Assembly: GCA_016712665.1 (NCBI GenBank)
Contig: JADJQP010000006.1
Span: 62,001 to 126,000 of the forward strand
DNA length: 64,000 bases
DNA from: Bacteroidota bacterium
GTDB lineage: Bacteria > Bacteroidota > Bacteroidia > Chitinophagales > Chitinophagaceae
Direction: 5' to 3'
In this document: piece after piece, positions 30,891 to 40,491 of the stretch
Layout of the letters: each line of letters begins with the position of its first letter
How positions within the stretch are numbered: position 1 is the first letter of the stretch
The notes under the pieces: generated by a model
Told to the model about the DNA's origin: nothing
Seen by the model: the letters and a program-made list of their open reading frames with translations, nothing else
Databases searched by the model: none
Position numbers and translations under genes: made by a program

Positions 30891-31999
30891 GCGGAGACGA
30901 TGAGATTCGAACTCATGAAACAGTTACCCATTTATCCCGACTCCTAGTCGGGACTCCTTCAGCGTCTTCGCAATTTTCTTTCAAACATTCTTTTGGCGGA
31001 GACGATGAGATTCGAACTCATGAAACAGTTGCCCGCTTACACGCTTTCCAAGCGTGCTCCTTCAGCCACTCGGACACGTCTCCTTTCAAGTGGAGTGCGA
31101 AAGTAAGAATAAATTTTAGAAATGATGATTTTTAATAATAAAAAGAGAACTCATGAAACAGTTTCCCATGTATCCCGACTCCTAGTCGGGACTCCTTCAG
31201 CCACTAGGACACGTCTCCATTAATTAATGGTGAATGCTGAATGGTGAATGCTGAATTATTATTGGTATTGAAGGAACACATGAAACAGTTTCCCGTTTAT
31301 CCCGACAGCCTGCCCGCCGTGGTGGGTTTCAGTCGGGACTCCTTCAGCCACTCGGACACGTTTCCACTTTATTAATGTTGAATTATGAATGGTGAATGGT
31401 GAATGGTGAATTATTATTGGAATTGAAGGAACGCATGAAACAGTGCCCCTTCCGACAGCTGCCCGCCGTGGGGGTTTCAGTCGGGACCCTTCAGCCACTA
31501 GGACACGTCTCCATTCGAGTGGAATGCGAAAGAAGAATAAATTTTAGAAATGATGATTTTTAATATTAAAAAGAGAACTCATGAAACAGTTTCACATGTA
31601 TCCCGACTCCTAGTCGGGACTCCTTCAGCCACACGGGCACGTCTCCATTCAAGTGAAATGCGAAAGAAGAATAAATTTTAGAAATGATGATTTTTAATAA
31701 TAAAAAGAGAACTCATGAAACAGGGGGGCACGTCTCCATTCAAGTGGAATGCGAAAGAAGAATAAATTTTAGAAATGATGATTTTTAATAATAAAAAGAG
31801 AACTCATGAAACAGCTTCACATGTATCCCGACTCCTAGTCGGGACTCCTTCAGCCACTCGGACACGCCTCCACATTATTAATGGTGAATTTTGAATGGTG
31901 AATTTTGAATTACTATTGGAAATGAAGGGACTTTTGAAACAATTTCCCATTTATCCCGACTCCTAGTCGGGACTCCTTCAGCCACTCGGACACGTCTCC
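30891..31999 (-). repeat. array of tRNA-Ser-derived degenerate copies
   Basis: Nine related units lie on the minus strand: 30891-30963, 30994-31083 (the intact tRNA), 31147-31218, 31275-31365, 31430-31512, 31575-31646, 31709-31737, 31800-31871 and about 31929-31999. Seven copies keep the 5' acceptor, and most of these the D arm, variable arm and 5' T arm, but stop at TTC of the T loop. The first copy instead keeps the 3' end and lacks the 5' end. In most copies the anticodon arm is replaced by the perfect hairpin TCCCGACT-AGG-AGTCGGGA; two copies carry a longer nested hairpin there. Two spacer types alternate: the tRNA's own 5' flank, or a TGAATGG-type minisatellite. Confidence 0.85.
30994..31083 (-). 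tRNA. tRNA-Ser (GGA)
   Basis: Read on the minus strand, the acceptor GGAGACG pairs with CGTCTCC. The anticodon arm is CACGC-TTGGAAA-GCGTG with anticodon GGA. A long class II variable arm follows, then T arm ATGAG-TTCGAAT-CTCAT. The discriminator is G at 30997 and CCA is encoded at 30994-30996. The 5' flank contains TACTTTCG, close to a -7 element. This is the only complete member of the array. Confidence 0.93.
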
Positions 32000-32187
32000 A
32001 TATAATTAATTTTGAATGCTGCATTTTGAATGTTGGATATGGAATTTTGATAAGAATGGAAGAAACTCACATAACAATACACGTTTAAGCTTCCTATTAT
32101 TCGGTCGCAAAGACGATTCTAAATGGAGGTAAAGAAACATCAAAAACGCTCTTAAAACTACCGTTGGTGAATCCACAGCTACTATTC

Positions 32188-35100
32188 ATGAAACAAGTGC
32201 TACGCAAAAGAGAATATTATCTTATTTTGCATCTTGATGAAAATAAGGTTCGCAATATACTATCTAAGCTGATGCATGCATTAATTAATGGATACCAATG
32301 GCTTCGAAAGCCATTTCTATGGGCGGCCTTGCAGATATGGATTCTGTGTGCTTCTATAGCAACGCAAGGTCAATTGTATTATGATTACTACAATTCACAA
32401 AACGGACTCTCACAAAATAGCGTTTACAGTATTACCCAAACCAATGATGGATTTATGTGGTTTGGTACCCAAGAAGGCATTAATAGATTTGATGGTAAAT
32501 ATTTTACCAAAGTCTTAGTAAATTATAATAAGCAAGATGTCAACGAAATGGACTATGGCGAATTTTCGAAATTAATCAATGTACTTTTTCACGACTCAAA
32601 CGACTGGTTATGGGTAGGAACCGCCAAAGAAATATCCATTTACAATAGATATAAAAATAAATTCTTCAAACCCGGTTTCATCTACAAAAATTTCGGGATC
32701 CCTTTGGATGCCAATATTGTTCAAATTACGGAATTAAACCGACAAATCTGGGTACTAACGTTAAACAAAGGACTGTTTTGCTATGATTTAAAATATAAAA
32801 AAATGATGGACGTGAAATGTGAAAACCCCATTTCAAAAAAAATAATTGCTATTCAAAAAGATAGTCATGGAAATCTCTGGTTTTGCGACAGCAAAGAGGT
32901 TTACCAGCAAATAAACGGAACCTTCATTGCACAAAAAAAAATAAGCCAAGCCATAGGCACTTCAGGAATAGCAAACATGACTATTATCAACAAGGACCTT
33001 TGGATCATCAATGGAAATCGGAAAATTTTATTCTTCCAAATTGGCCCAAACGAGATAGGACCTGTAAAATATTTTACCAAGGAATTTCAAGGAAAAGCAA
33101 GCATTAGCGATGCAAATACTATACATCAAAGTAGCAAAGATATTATGTGGATTGGTAGCCGCAGTGGTGGCTTGCTAAAAATAAATTTGCAAAATCACCA
33201 GTACGAATCCCTAACCGACAATACGGACAGGCCCACTTTGAATACCAAATTTGTGCTGAGTTTTTACACCGACAAACAAAACATCACATGGGTTGGCTTA
33301 AGTGGTGGCGTCCTAAAATTTGACCACAAGGACACCAAAATAGAGCTCTGGAAATCACAAGCGAATGACCAAAAAATTGCTACCGACAATAATATCCTAA
33401 GCATTTACTCGCAAAATGACCGGGATTTCTATATGGGTACTATGACAGGAGGTTTGCTGCATTTAAACTGGAATAGGAAGGAATATCAATATTATTTACC
33501 AACCAATATTGGCAGCAAACTTTCCGAATCCAAAAACATCTACGAAATTATTGGCGGTGAAAACAACTTAATTTGGATGGCCACTTGGGGAGGGTTATAT
33601 TCATTCAATACGCTCACAAAGCAATTTTTTGAATATAAAGATTTCGATGATGAACAAACCTTATTACTTTGCTCGATTATCAAACTTAAACAAAGTAATA
33701 AAATTTTATTGGGTGGATACAACGGCGGACTTCGGCTATTTAATATTGACACTAAAAGGTTTGAAAAATTCCGGATAAGGTACCGTTTTTAGACAGCATC
33801 AAATTGAGGGTTCGATATATGAAGGAATTTGAGGATGGAAATATTTTTATGTCAACCGAAACTAATTGCCTTGTGCAATACAATTATCTCCAAGGTACAT
33901 TTACTACGTATCCTCAATTCAGCAATCTATGCGGGACTTCTAGATACTTCTATTTTGATAGTTTGTTTTTATGGATTGCAACAGATGATGGGCTGATTCA
34001 GGCAGACAAAAAAAACATGCGAGTAATCAAATATTGGACCACCAAAAATGGGTTGTCCAACAACTACATTTATGCAGTGCTCCCCGATCCATTTCGTAGA
34101 ATATGGGTGAGTTCAAATGCCGGCCTAAGTATGATTGATTACCAAAATAATGTTTGTAGAAACTTTACCCTTTCAGACAATTTACAGGATTTAGAATTTA
34201 ACACAGCTTGCTGTTATACCGACAAAAAAAACAATTTATGGTTTGGCGGTATCAATGGTCTTAACATCGTTCAACCTACAATTACCCGAACCAATACCTT
34301 CTCACCAAAACCCATCATTACCCAAATTGAGGTGATGAATTTGCCGTATAAAACAGACACAGCCATTCCCTACATTGGTAAAATAGTATTACCCTATGAT
34401 AAAAATTTTATCAACTTTCAATTTCAAACCCCCAACTATTCCCAAACAGATAAAATAGTATATAAATACCTTTTGAAAGGTGTGGATACCGGCTGGATAT
34501 ATATTGGAAATAAAAATTTCATTAATTATACCCAACTGCAGCCAGGTACCTACACCTTCATGGTAAAATCCAATAACGCAAACAATCAATGGAGCCAAGA
34601 TGCCGCATCGGTTGTAGTGGAAATTATACCACCTTGGTGGCGTACTTGGTGGTTTTGGACAGTATTCATCCTGGTATCTGTTATGGTATTATTGTATGCA
34701 ATAACATATCGCATCAGCCGTATAAAAAAAGAAGAAAGTTTAAAATATAAAATTATTGAGTCGGAAATGAAATCATTGCGATCACAAATGAATCCTCATT
34801 TTATTTTCAATTCTCTCAACAGTATTAATGGATTTGTGATAGAAAATAAAACACATTTAGCCAGCGATTACCTCACAAAATTTGCTCGACTCATACGACT
34901 CATCCTAGAAAATTCGAAAAATGAAACCATCACTCTTGAAAAAGAAATGGATACATTAAAGCTATATCTACTGATGGAAAGCCTGCGGTTTGAAGACAAA
35001 TTTGAATACCATATTCAAATAGAAGAGGGCATCGAACTTGAAGAAATATGCATTCCGCCATTGATCATACAACCATTTGTCGAAAACGCTATTTGGCATG

Positions 35101-35375
35101 GTTTACTGCATCGTACTTCGAAAGGAAAATTAGAAATAAATATTCTTCAGAAATTAAACCAATTAAGCATCGAAGTGATAGATGATGGTATTGGCAGAGA
35201 AAAATCGGCCACCTACAAAAATATCAAACACGAGTCGAGGAAATCGTATGGTATTGAAATAACCAAACAACGAATACTCTCCTTAAATAAACAGAACACC
35301 ATTGAAATAATTGATTTAAAAAATGGTGTAGAACCCATCGGCACCAAAGTGCAAATAACCCTTTTTCTATTTTAA
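32188..35375 (+). CDS. LytS-type sensor histidine kinase with propeller sensor domain (one frameshift)
   Basis: The N-terminal half is a two-component-regulator propeller: repeated blades such as ITQTNDGFMWFGTQEGINRF, SSKDIMWIGSRSGGLLKI and RIWVSSNAGLSMIDY. A Y_Y_Y domain follows (YKYLLKGVDTGWIYIGN, PGTYTFMVKSNN), then one membrane helix (WWFWTVFILVSVMVLLYAIT) and a His_kinase domain with NPHFIFNSLNSING and the ATPase motifs PFVENAIWHGL and DDGIGREKS. The frame breaks near 33764-33770; one added T gives FEKFPDKVPFLDSIKLRVRY. ATG 32272 (MHALINGYQW, before a hydrophobic helix) is an alternative start. It lies 12 bp from the LytTR regulator, forming a pair. Confidence 0.88.
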
Positions 35376-35387
35376 AATAAACTTTAT

Positions 35388-36128
35388 ATGACAGCCATCA
35401 TAATAGACGACGAAAAACACTGCACCAAAACCTTACAATGGTCAATAGAACAATACTGTCCCGAAGTGTCGGTAGTGGCTACAGCTACCAATGGCATTGA
35501 AGGCAAAGAATGCATTGAAAAATATGCACCGCAATTGGTTTTTCTAGATATTGAAATGCCCAAAATGAACGGCATTGAATTTATTCAAAGTTTTGAGGAT
35601 ATTCCATTTGAGGTAATTTTCACAACCGCGTTTGACAAATATGCCATAAATGCCATCAAGCTTAATGCGCTGGATTATTTGCTAAAACCTATAGATAAAG
35701 ATGAATTGATGGCCGCCATTGAAAAACTAAAAAAGAAAATTGGGAAAGTGCAAAAAATGCAAATCGATAATCTTTATCAAATTCATAAAAATAAAGTCAT
35801 TGATAAAATTGCTATCTCTACCAGCGATGGTTTACAATTTATAAACCTCAATCAAATCATACGTATTGAAGCAAGTGGAAGCTATTGCAATTTCTTTCTA
35901 ATTGACGGAAAAAAAATTCTGCTATCCAAAAAACTAGGAGATGTGGAAGAACTACTGGCACATAATCAGGAGTTTTTCAGAGCACATAAAAGCAATATCA
36001 TCCACTTAAAGTATGTAGAAAAATACATTAAAGGAGAGGGTGGCGAAATTCAAATGAGTGACCAAGCCATTATCGTTTTGTCCAGAAATAAAAAAGCAGA
36101 ATTTTTAGAATTATTTTCTAGAATTTAA
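35388..36128 (+). CDS. LytTR-family response regulator
   Basis: The receiver domain (residues 1-120) has the acidic pair IIDDEKH, phospho-acceptor Asp in LVFLDIEMPKMNG (about residue 55), and the lysine in LDYLLKPIDKDEL. The LytTR DNA-binding domain occupies about residues 145-246 (INLNQIIRIEASGSYCNFFL, FFRAHKSNIIHLKYVEKYIK). It is the partner of the preceding LytS-type kinase. The next operon downstream has phased direct repeats at its promoter, so it is the probable target. Confidence 0.92.
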   Translation: MTAIIIDDEKHCTKTLQWSIEQYCPEVSVVATATNGIEGKECIEKYAPQLVFLDIEMPKMNGIEFIQSFEDIPFEVIFTTAFDKYAINAIKLNALDYLLKPIDKDELMAAIEKLKKKIGKVQKMQIDNLYQIHKNKVIDKIAISTSDGLQFINLNQIIRIEASGSYCNFFLIDGKKILLSKKLGDVEELLAHNQEFFRAHKSNIIHLKYVEKYIKGEGGEIQMSDQAIIVLSRNKKAEFLELFSRI

Positions 36129-36161
36129 AAATTTCGCAAACCATTCATTGTAAGTTTCCTG

Positions 36162-36231
36162 CACTTCATAAACTCAAAATCACACTTCATGACTTACCAA
36201 TAAATGTCGGCATCGGGCGATCGTATTTTTG
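36162..36231 (+). promoter_or_regulatory. promoter of the toxin operon with phased direct repeats
   Basis: TATTTTTG at 36224-36231 is an exact TAnnTTTG -7 element, 17 bp before the first ATG at 36249. Two exact direct repeats CACTTCAT (36162-36169 and 36183-36190) are spaced 21 bp start to start, two helical turns. A looser copy CATTCAT sits 20 bp further upstream at 36142. LytTR regulators bind pairs of direct repeats with this period just upstream of the promoter. The repeat sequence itself is not the published LytTR consensus. Confidence 0.55.
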
Positions 36232-36248
36232 TTTCAAATTAAATCGAA

Positions 36249-37058
36249 ATGAAACACACCATCCTCCTCATCACAATTATTCTAGCCATTTCTTGTGAAG
36301 GTAATGCCCAAAGCAATAATAGGATTTATCAAAAAAGCGTACGTACAAATGTTACGTCATTGACTGGTCCGTTTAGTAAAATCATGATCAAAAATGATAC
36401 GATTGTGTTTCCAAGAAATGGAAAGAACATTTTCCTTGTATACAAATTATTTTACAATAGCAAAGCGGAGCCACAATATCGAAAAGGCTTTATAGTAATG
36501 GGTAGTGGAAACAATGAATCGAACCCTACCGAAGGAAGCTTAGATGGCTTGGCAGAAAATGCCTTGTGCAATAAAGCAGCTCGAGAAGGCTATGTAGCGG
36601 CAATTGTACAATACACCAAAGGGGCAGGTACTGCAAATTGGAATGAAAGCGCACAGCAACTTGCAGACGATTACGATGCATGCATTTCAACGCTCTCCAC
36701 CAAATTTGGTATTCCAAAATCAAAAAGTGTAGTAGGTGGCGTTTCTTACGCCGGTTTTCTGTTACTGACAGCCAACGCATATTCTAGCACACTGAACTAT
36801 TGCAAAGGTCTACTAGCTCCCTGCAGCGCAACGTCGAACGATGCCGCCTCTAATTTTAAAATACCCATCTTCAATATCTGTTGTGCAGGAAATTACGAAG
36901 TTGGTTATGGCAATGTAACAGGAAGTACGCTTTTCGATGCTATTAATGCCAACGTAAAAAACAAAAGTGAATGTACCATAGATAATGGCTGCACCTCCCA
37001 TTGCGGCAACTTATGGACAAACGAACTATTCAATAAATTGCAATTCTGGTTACCCTAA
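36249..37058 (+). CDS. secreted alpha/beta-hydrolase-like protein, first gene of toxin operon
   Basis: The signal peptide MKHTILLITIILAISCEGNAQ ends in NAQ, as do several neighbours. The 250-residue mature part contains VVGGVSYAGFLLL, a GxSxG nucleophile elbow with Ser at about residue 168, preceded by GFIVMGSGNNES and DYDACIS. A late TSHCG may supply the catalytic His. The C-terminal half is Cys-rich (at least eight Cys). The fold resembles alpha/beta hydrolases (esterase, lipase, peptidase); no substrate is evident. It opens a co-directional run of seven secreted proteins, so an esterase or phospholipase acting with the pore former is possible, by inference only. Confidence 0.6.
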   Translation: MKHTILLITIILAISCEGNAQSNNRIYQKSVRTNVTSLTGPFSKIMIKNDTIVFPRNGKNIFLVYKLFYNSKAEPQYRKGFIVMGSGNNESNPTEGSLDGLAENALCNKAAREGYVAAIVQYTKGAGTANWNESAQQLADDYDACISTLSTKFGIPKSKSVVGGVSYAGFLLLTANAYSSTLNYCKGLLAPCSATSNDAASNFKIPIFNICCAGNYEVGYGNVTGSTLFDAINANVKNKSECTIDNGCTSHCGNLWTNELFNKLQFWLP

Positions 37059-37089
37059 CAAAAATATTTTACAACTAAAAAAAATAAAC

Positions 37090-37455
37090 ATGAAAAAAAT
37101 AATGCTCACCCTTTCCGTACTTTCTACGTTCTACTTTTCACAAGCGCAAACTTATAGTGGGTGGATTACCGCCGATAAAAATCCGACCTTGCAAGTAAGA
37201 TGGACCACAAAAAAAGATGCACAAAACTATACATATCTTATGTTGCAATTTATCAGCAGTGTGGGTTGTAAATTTAATGTAACCGCTACCCTTTGCGATA
37301 AAGACGCCAAAGCAGTCAATGGCTGGAAGGCAGTTAGGCTTATACGTAATAAGCAAACTACCTGCTCTTTCAAAATATTAAATTCTTGCACCAACGGCTT
37401 TTGGTGGTGGTATAAAGATTACGCCACAACAGCAGTAAAATATGACGATAATTAA
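37090..37455 (+). CDS. small secreted Cys-containing protein, unknown
   Basis: A 121-residue protein with signal peptide MKKIMLTLSVLSTFYFSQAQ. The mature 100 residues are Trp- and Cys-containing (four Cys), with GWITADKNPTLQVRWTTKKD and SCTNGFWWWYKDYATT; probably a small disulfide-bonded beta-sandwich. I recognise no family. It sits 31 bp after the hydrolase-like gene and 29 bp before the first aegerolysin-like gene. Confidence 0.65.
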   Translation: MKKIMLTLSVLSTFYFSQAQTYSGWITADKNPTLQVRWTTKKDAQNYTYLMLQFISSVGCKFNVTATLCDKDAKAVNGWKAVRLIRNKQTTCSFKILNSCTNGFWWWYKDYATTAVKYDDN

Positions 37456-37484
37456 AGTTTCCATAAAAAATTAAACTCCAAAAA

Positions 37485-38687
37485 ATGAAAATCATCATCC
37501 AAATGTTTTGCATTCTGTTAAGTGTGCAACTGGCCAAAGCCAACTCAGTTACTATCAAATTATTCAATAACTCCAACGCTACCATTCATTGCACCGATTT
37601 AAAAATTCACAACGGTTCATTACGCGTAAAGGACTATGGAAATCCATTCTATGGCAAGGTTTACGGACCTGGAACTAATCTTGAGCTAAAGACTGGTTCG
37701 GCAGACGCATTTTGTGGAACTGATGGCTTTGTAGAATTTCGAACAAGCATACAAAATATAACCTACCAATTCATGATTACATTTGATAACCCTTTCATTG
37801 GCACCAATGAGTATTCTGCAAGTGCCACCAATCCCTTCATTATTCGACACCTTAATGGAGGTAGTGGAAGTGATATGGTACTGAGTTATGAGTTGATAGG
37901 AGGACCGCCACTCACCCCTGCACCACCTCCAATTCCACCTATTCATTTACCAACAAGCGGAAATAAAACCATAAAGGGAACTTTCACATGGAATATAAAC
38001 GACACAGGACTACCTTCTGAAGAAGATCTAACCAAAGCCTTTGATATTAGCGTTAAAGCACCCACAGAATTTATTGTGAATGCCTCAGGAAAATCAGAAC
38101 AAACCTATCAAAGCTATAATGGATACTATAACAATATTCAAGAAATCAAAAATGTTTCCATCACGTTTACAGACGAAAGATATAGACAAACAAATAGCAG
38201 AGATATGGCACCGAATCCACTCAATCCACAACGAACCATTCGATACCAAATCAACAATTTGCCTGAAAATATCCCATTAGTAATTACCGCAAATCCGACG
38301 AATAGTAAGTGGAAAAAAGGAAAAAATATTCCCGAAAACTCAAATCAAGAAGCCAAGTGGATTGCTTTTCTACTTGAAAAAAATAAAACCGAAAATGTTA
38401 TCAATTATACCGTGGCTGCAGCCTGGTTTGATGGTGAAGGAAATTCAGCTAGTGACGCTACCGGCGGGCTCAAAAGTGAGTATATAAAAAATTTGAAAAA
38501 CTTCCGTCCCCAATCCGATTTTGGTGGCAACCAAGAGGATTTTCGAAAAAGAAACGTGATAAGGCCTGCACAAACTATCGAAAGGACCACACCCTTGAAA
38601 GAACAAAACGGCATCGAAAAACAAAATATCGATAGCAGAAGGCAAAAAAATAGTATTAAACAATCAAACAACAACTACATACCATGA
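37485..38687 (+). CDS. aegerolysin-like protein with Pro-rich linker and extra C-terminal domain
   Basis: The protein has 400 residues with a signal peptide to about residue 19. Residues 20-137 resemble aegerolysins: NSVTIKLFNNSNATIHCTDL, a GPGTNLELKTGSADAFCGTD turn followed by GFVEFRTS, TFDNPFIGTNEYS, and a last strand SDMVLSYELIG. A Pro-rich linker (APPPIPPIHLP) leads to a C-terminal domain of about 200 residues (GNKTIKGTFTWNINDTGLPS, APTEFIVNASGKS, NGYYNNIQEIKN) shared only with the second aegerolysin-like gene. Aegerolysins bind specific membrane lipids and recruit MACPF/CDC-fold partners. The stop overlaps the cytolysin start by ATGA, implying coupled translation. The remote family call rests on motif order, not a search. 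Confidence 0.65.
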   Translation: MKIIIQMFCILLSVQLAKANSVTIKLFNNSNATIHCTDLKIHNGSLRVKDYGNPFYGKVYGPGTNLELKTGSADAFCGTDGFVEFRTSIQNITYQFMITFDNPFIGTNEYSASATNPFIIRHLNGGSGSDMVLSYELIGGPPLTPAPPPIPPIHLPTSGNKTIKGTFTWNINDTGLPSEEDLTKAFDISVKAPTEFIVNASGKSEQTYQSYNGYYNNIQEIKNVSITFTDERYRQTNSRDMAPNPLNPQRTIRYQINNLPENIPLVITANPTNSKWKKGKNIPENSNQEAKWIAFLLEKNKTENVINYTVAAAWFDGEGNSASDATGGLKSEYIKNLKNFRPQSDFGGNQEDFRKRNVIRPAQTIERTTPLKEQNGIEKQNIDSRRQKNSIKQSNNNYIP

Positions 38688-40480
38688 AAAAAATAATAAT
38701 TCTATACCTAAGTATTTTCTTAGTAGGTTTTTGCAATGCGCAAACCAAATTATACCAGCAAAAAAGCATCAATAGAGGTTCGCTAACTAATAAGGTCGAA
38801 ACGCTACCAATCAAAAAAACCCCAACTGCATCAAACATACGTAACGCTGCTTACGAACTTCCATCTAGGACTACAGGCATTTACGAATATTCAAAAAAAA
38901 TGAGTGATGGTAGTATCATAAAACAAAAATTCCGTTTACATGAAAGCCAAATTGCAAAAATGGAGAAAATTGGACCATCAAAAACAGAACAAACCTCGGT
39001 CATAAAACCATCAACTAAAAATTCAAAGTCAGAGACCACTGAGGATGAGGGTGGCTCTACAGATTGCAACACAGAAGAAACAAGGCTAACGGTTGACAAT
39101 CTATCTGAAAATACTGTGGATTATTCTAGTCAGGCATCCAATATTTATCCTGGAGCGGTGTATACTTGGGAAAATTTCATTAGTGGAAATTGGAATGAAG
39201 TAAATGTTGGTAGAAACCCCATCACCCTAGTTGCATCTGTAACAAACACCGGCAATGATAAGCCAACAGAAAGAATAGAAAATCCAAATATGGTGACTAT
39301 CGCAAATGCACGAAATGTACTATATAGTAGGTTTAGTACAGACCCAAAAATGCAGACCAATGAAGGGTTTGTTTACAAACTTTACGAAGTATCTAATGAG
39401 GCAGAAATCGCCTTAAAAGTCGGCGCATCAGGTCATGGATTTGGCGTAAAAGCCTCTGCACTTTTATCAACCAATGAAAAAAGTAAACATCGGTACCTTT
39501 TAATTGACGCAACAAAAACAATGTTCAACATTGAAGTAGCACCCGACCCAAATGGCGTAATGCAAAACCCAACTAGTGATATGATGTACATCGATAATGT
39601 AACCTATGGTGCAAGAATAATAGCCGTTGTAGAAATTGAGACCTTTCAAAGTGGTATGAATGCAAAATTTGATGCATCCGCAGAATACCTGGTGGGAGGG
39701 GGTACATTTAATTTGGACTTTATAAAAAACAATTACAACAGTGTCACAAAAATAAATTTTTACGTTGTGGGTGGGCTATCATCTGGAGTAACAACTGTAT
39801 ATAGTTTTGACGAGATGAAATATAGGTGCGATCAAATTTTAAGTAGCCTCACTTATCAAGTTTGCAAACCAATAAGCTACACTTTTAAAAACATGCAAAA
39901 TAATGTTGTAAAAAAATACAGTGCCACTGATTACTTCCTTCATCAAAATTGCACTTACAGAAAAAAGGATGCGGCACCAAAGGATATTAAAGTGAATGTA
40001 AAAATTAATCGCATAAGCACTTCAATGAGTAATACGGATGCAGAATTATATGGTGAAATATGGGTACAAGCATTTGATAAAAACGGCAGAGAATTTTTTC
40101 CAGTAAATAAAATGGACAGGTTATTTAGTGTAAAACAAAATGAACATTTAAAGTACGAACAGATGCAAGGATTGGGGTTTGAACCAAATTTAGAAGTAAA
40201 ATTTGACATCCCTGCTAGTTTAAAAAATGGAGCCAAAGTGAAGATCTTTTATTGGTTAAAAGACTATGACAATATTGGTAATGATGACTACTTATTTATG
40301 CAAAATGGGTACACCCAAAAGCCAAGCAGAGACAATAACGAGCATTTTGTTAAAGAAATATATCTGGATGAATTAACGGAAAAAAATACTGCACAAGGTA
40401 TTCCCACAAGCTTTACAGCACAAGGAGAAGGTGTATTTATCGTAAATTCTATGGTTACCAAAACCGAAAAAAATAAATAA
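38684..40480 (+). CDS. thiol-activated-cytolysin-like (CDC-like) pore-forming protein
   Basis: The protein has 598 residues with signal peptide MKKIIILYLSIFLVGFCNAQ. After a Ser/Thr/Lys-rich prodomain-like segment, residues 145-425 follow the CDC order: NIYPGAVYTW, GRNPITLVAS, a region ending LLIDATKTMFNIEV, YIDNVTYGARIIAVVEIET (the conserved VxYGR block), INFYVVGGL and PISYTFKNMQNNVVKKYSAT-DYF. These match collinear blocks of perfringolysin and pneumolysin. The final 150 residues form a different beta-rich domain; there is no undecapeptide (ECTGLAWEWWR-type) and no cholesterol motif. It is therefore a CDC-like protein whose targeting domain has been replaced. Flanking aegerolysin-like genes may supply membrane recognition. 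Confidence 0.8.
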   Translation: MKKIIILYLSIFLVGFCNAQTKLYQQKSINRGSLTNKVETLPIKKTPTASNIRNAAYELPSRTTGIYEYSKKMSDGSIIKQKFRLHESQIAKMEKIGPSKTEQTSVIKPSTKNSKSETTEDEGGSTDCNTEETRLTVDNLSENTVDYSSQASNIYPGAVYTWENFISGNWNEVNVGRNPITLVASVTNTGNDKPTERIENPNMVTIANARNVLYSRFSTDPKMQTNEGFVYKLYEVSNEAEIALKVGASGHGFGVKASALLSTNEKSKHRYLLIDATKTMFNIEVAPDPNGVMQNPTSDMMYIDNVTYGARIIAVVEIETFQSGMNAKFDASAEYLVGGGTFNLDFIKNNYNSVTKINFYVVGGLSSGVTTVYSFDEMKYRCDQILSSLTYQVCKPISYTFKNMQNNVVKKYSATDYFLHQNCTYRKKDAAPKDIKVNVKINRISTSMSNTDAELYGEIWVQAFDKNGREFFPVNKMDRLFSVKQNEHLKYEQMQGLGFEPNLEVKFDIPASLKNGAKVKIFYWLKDYDNIGNDDYLFMQNGYTQKPSRDNNEHFVKEIYLDELTEKNTAQGIPTSFTAQGEGVFIVNSMVTKTEKNK

Positions 40481-40491
40481 TAAAAAACATC

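Noticed and set aside
30668..31498. ORFs across the tRNA-Ser array
   Set aside because: They translate tRNA-derived repeats and hairpins in both directions; no independent protein evidence.
30891..31999. CRISPR array
   Set aside because: Units are 70-90 bp, tRNA-like and degenerate, spacers are of two repeated types rather than unique, and no cas gene is present.
30891..31999. Multiple functional tRNA genes
   Set aside because: Only 30994-31083 has both acceptor strands, T arm and anticodon loop; all others lack the 3' or 5' part or the anticodon loop.
32164..33792. Separate propeller protein followed by a separate kinase
   Set aside because: Conserved propeller sequence continues across the break after adding one T near 33764-33770; they are one kinase.
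38684..40480. Classic cholesterol-dependent cytolysin
   Set aside because: No undecapeptide and no recognisable domain 4, so only a CDC-like call is supported.
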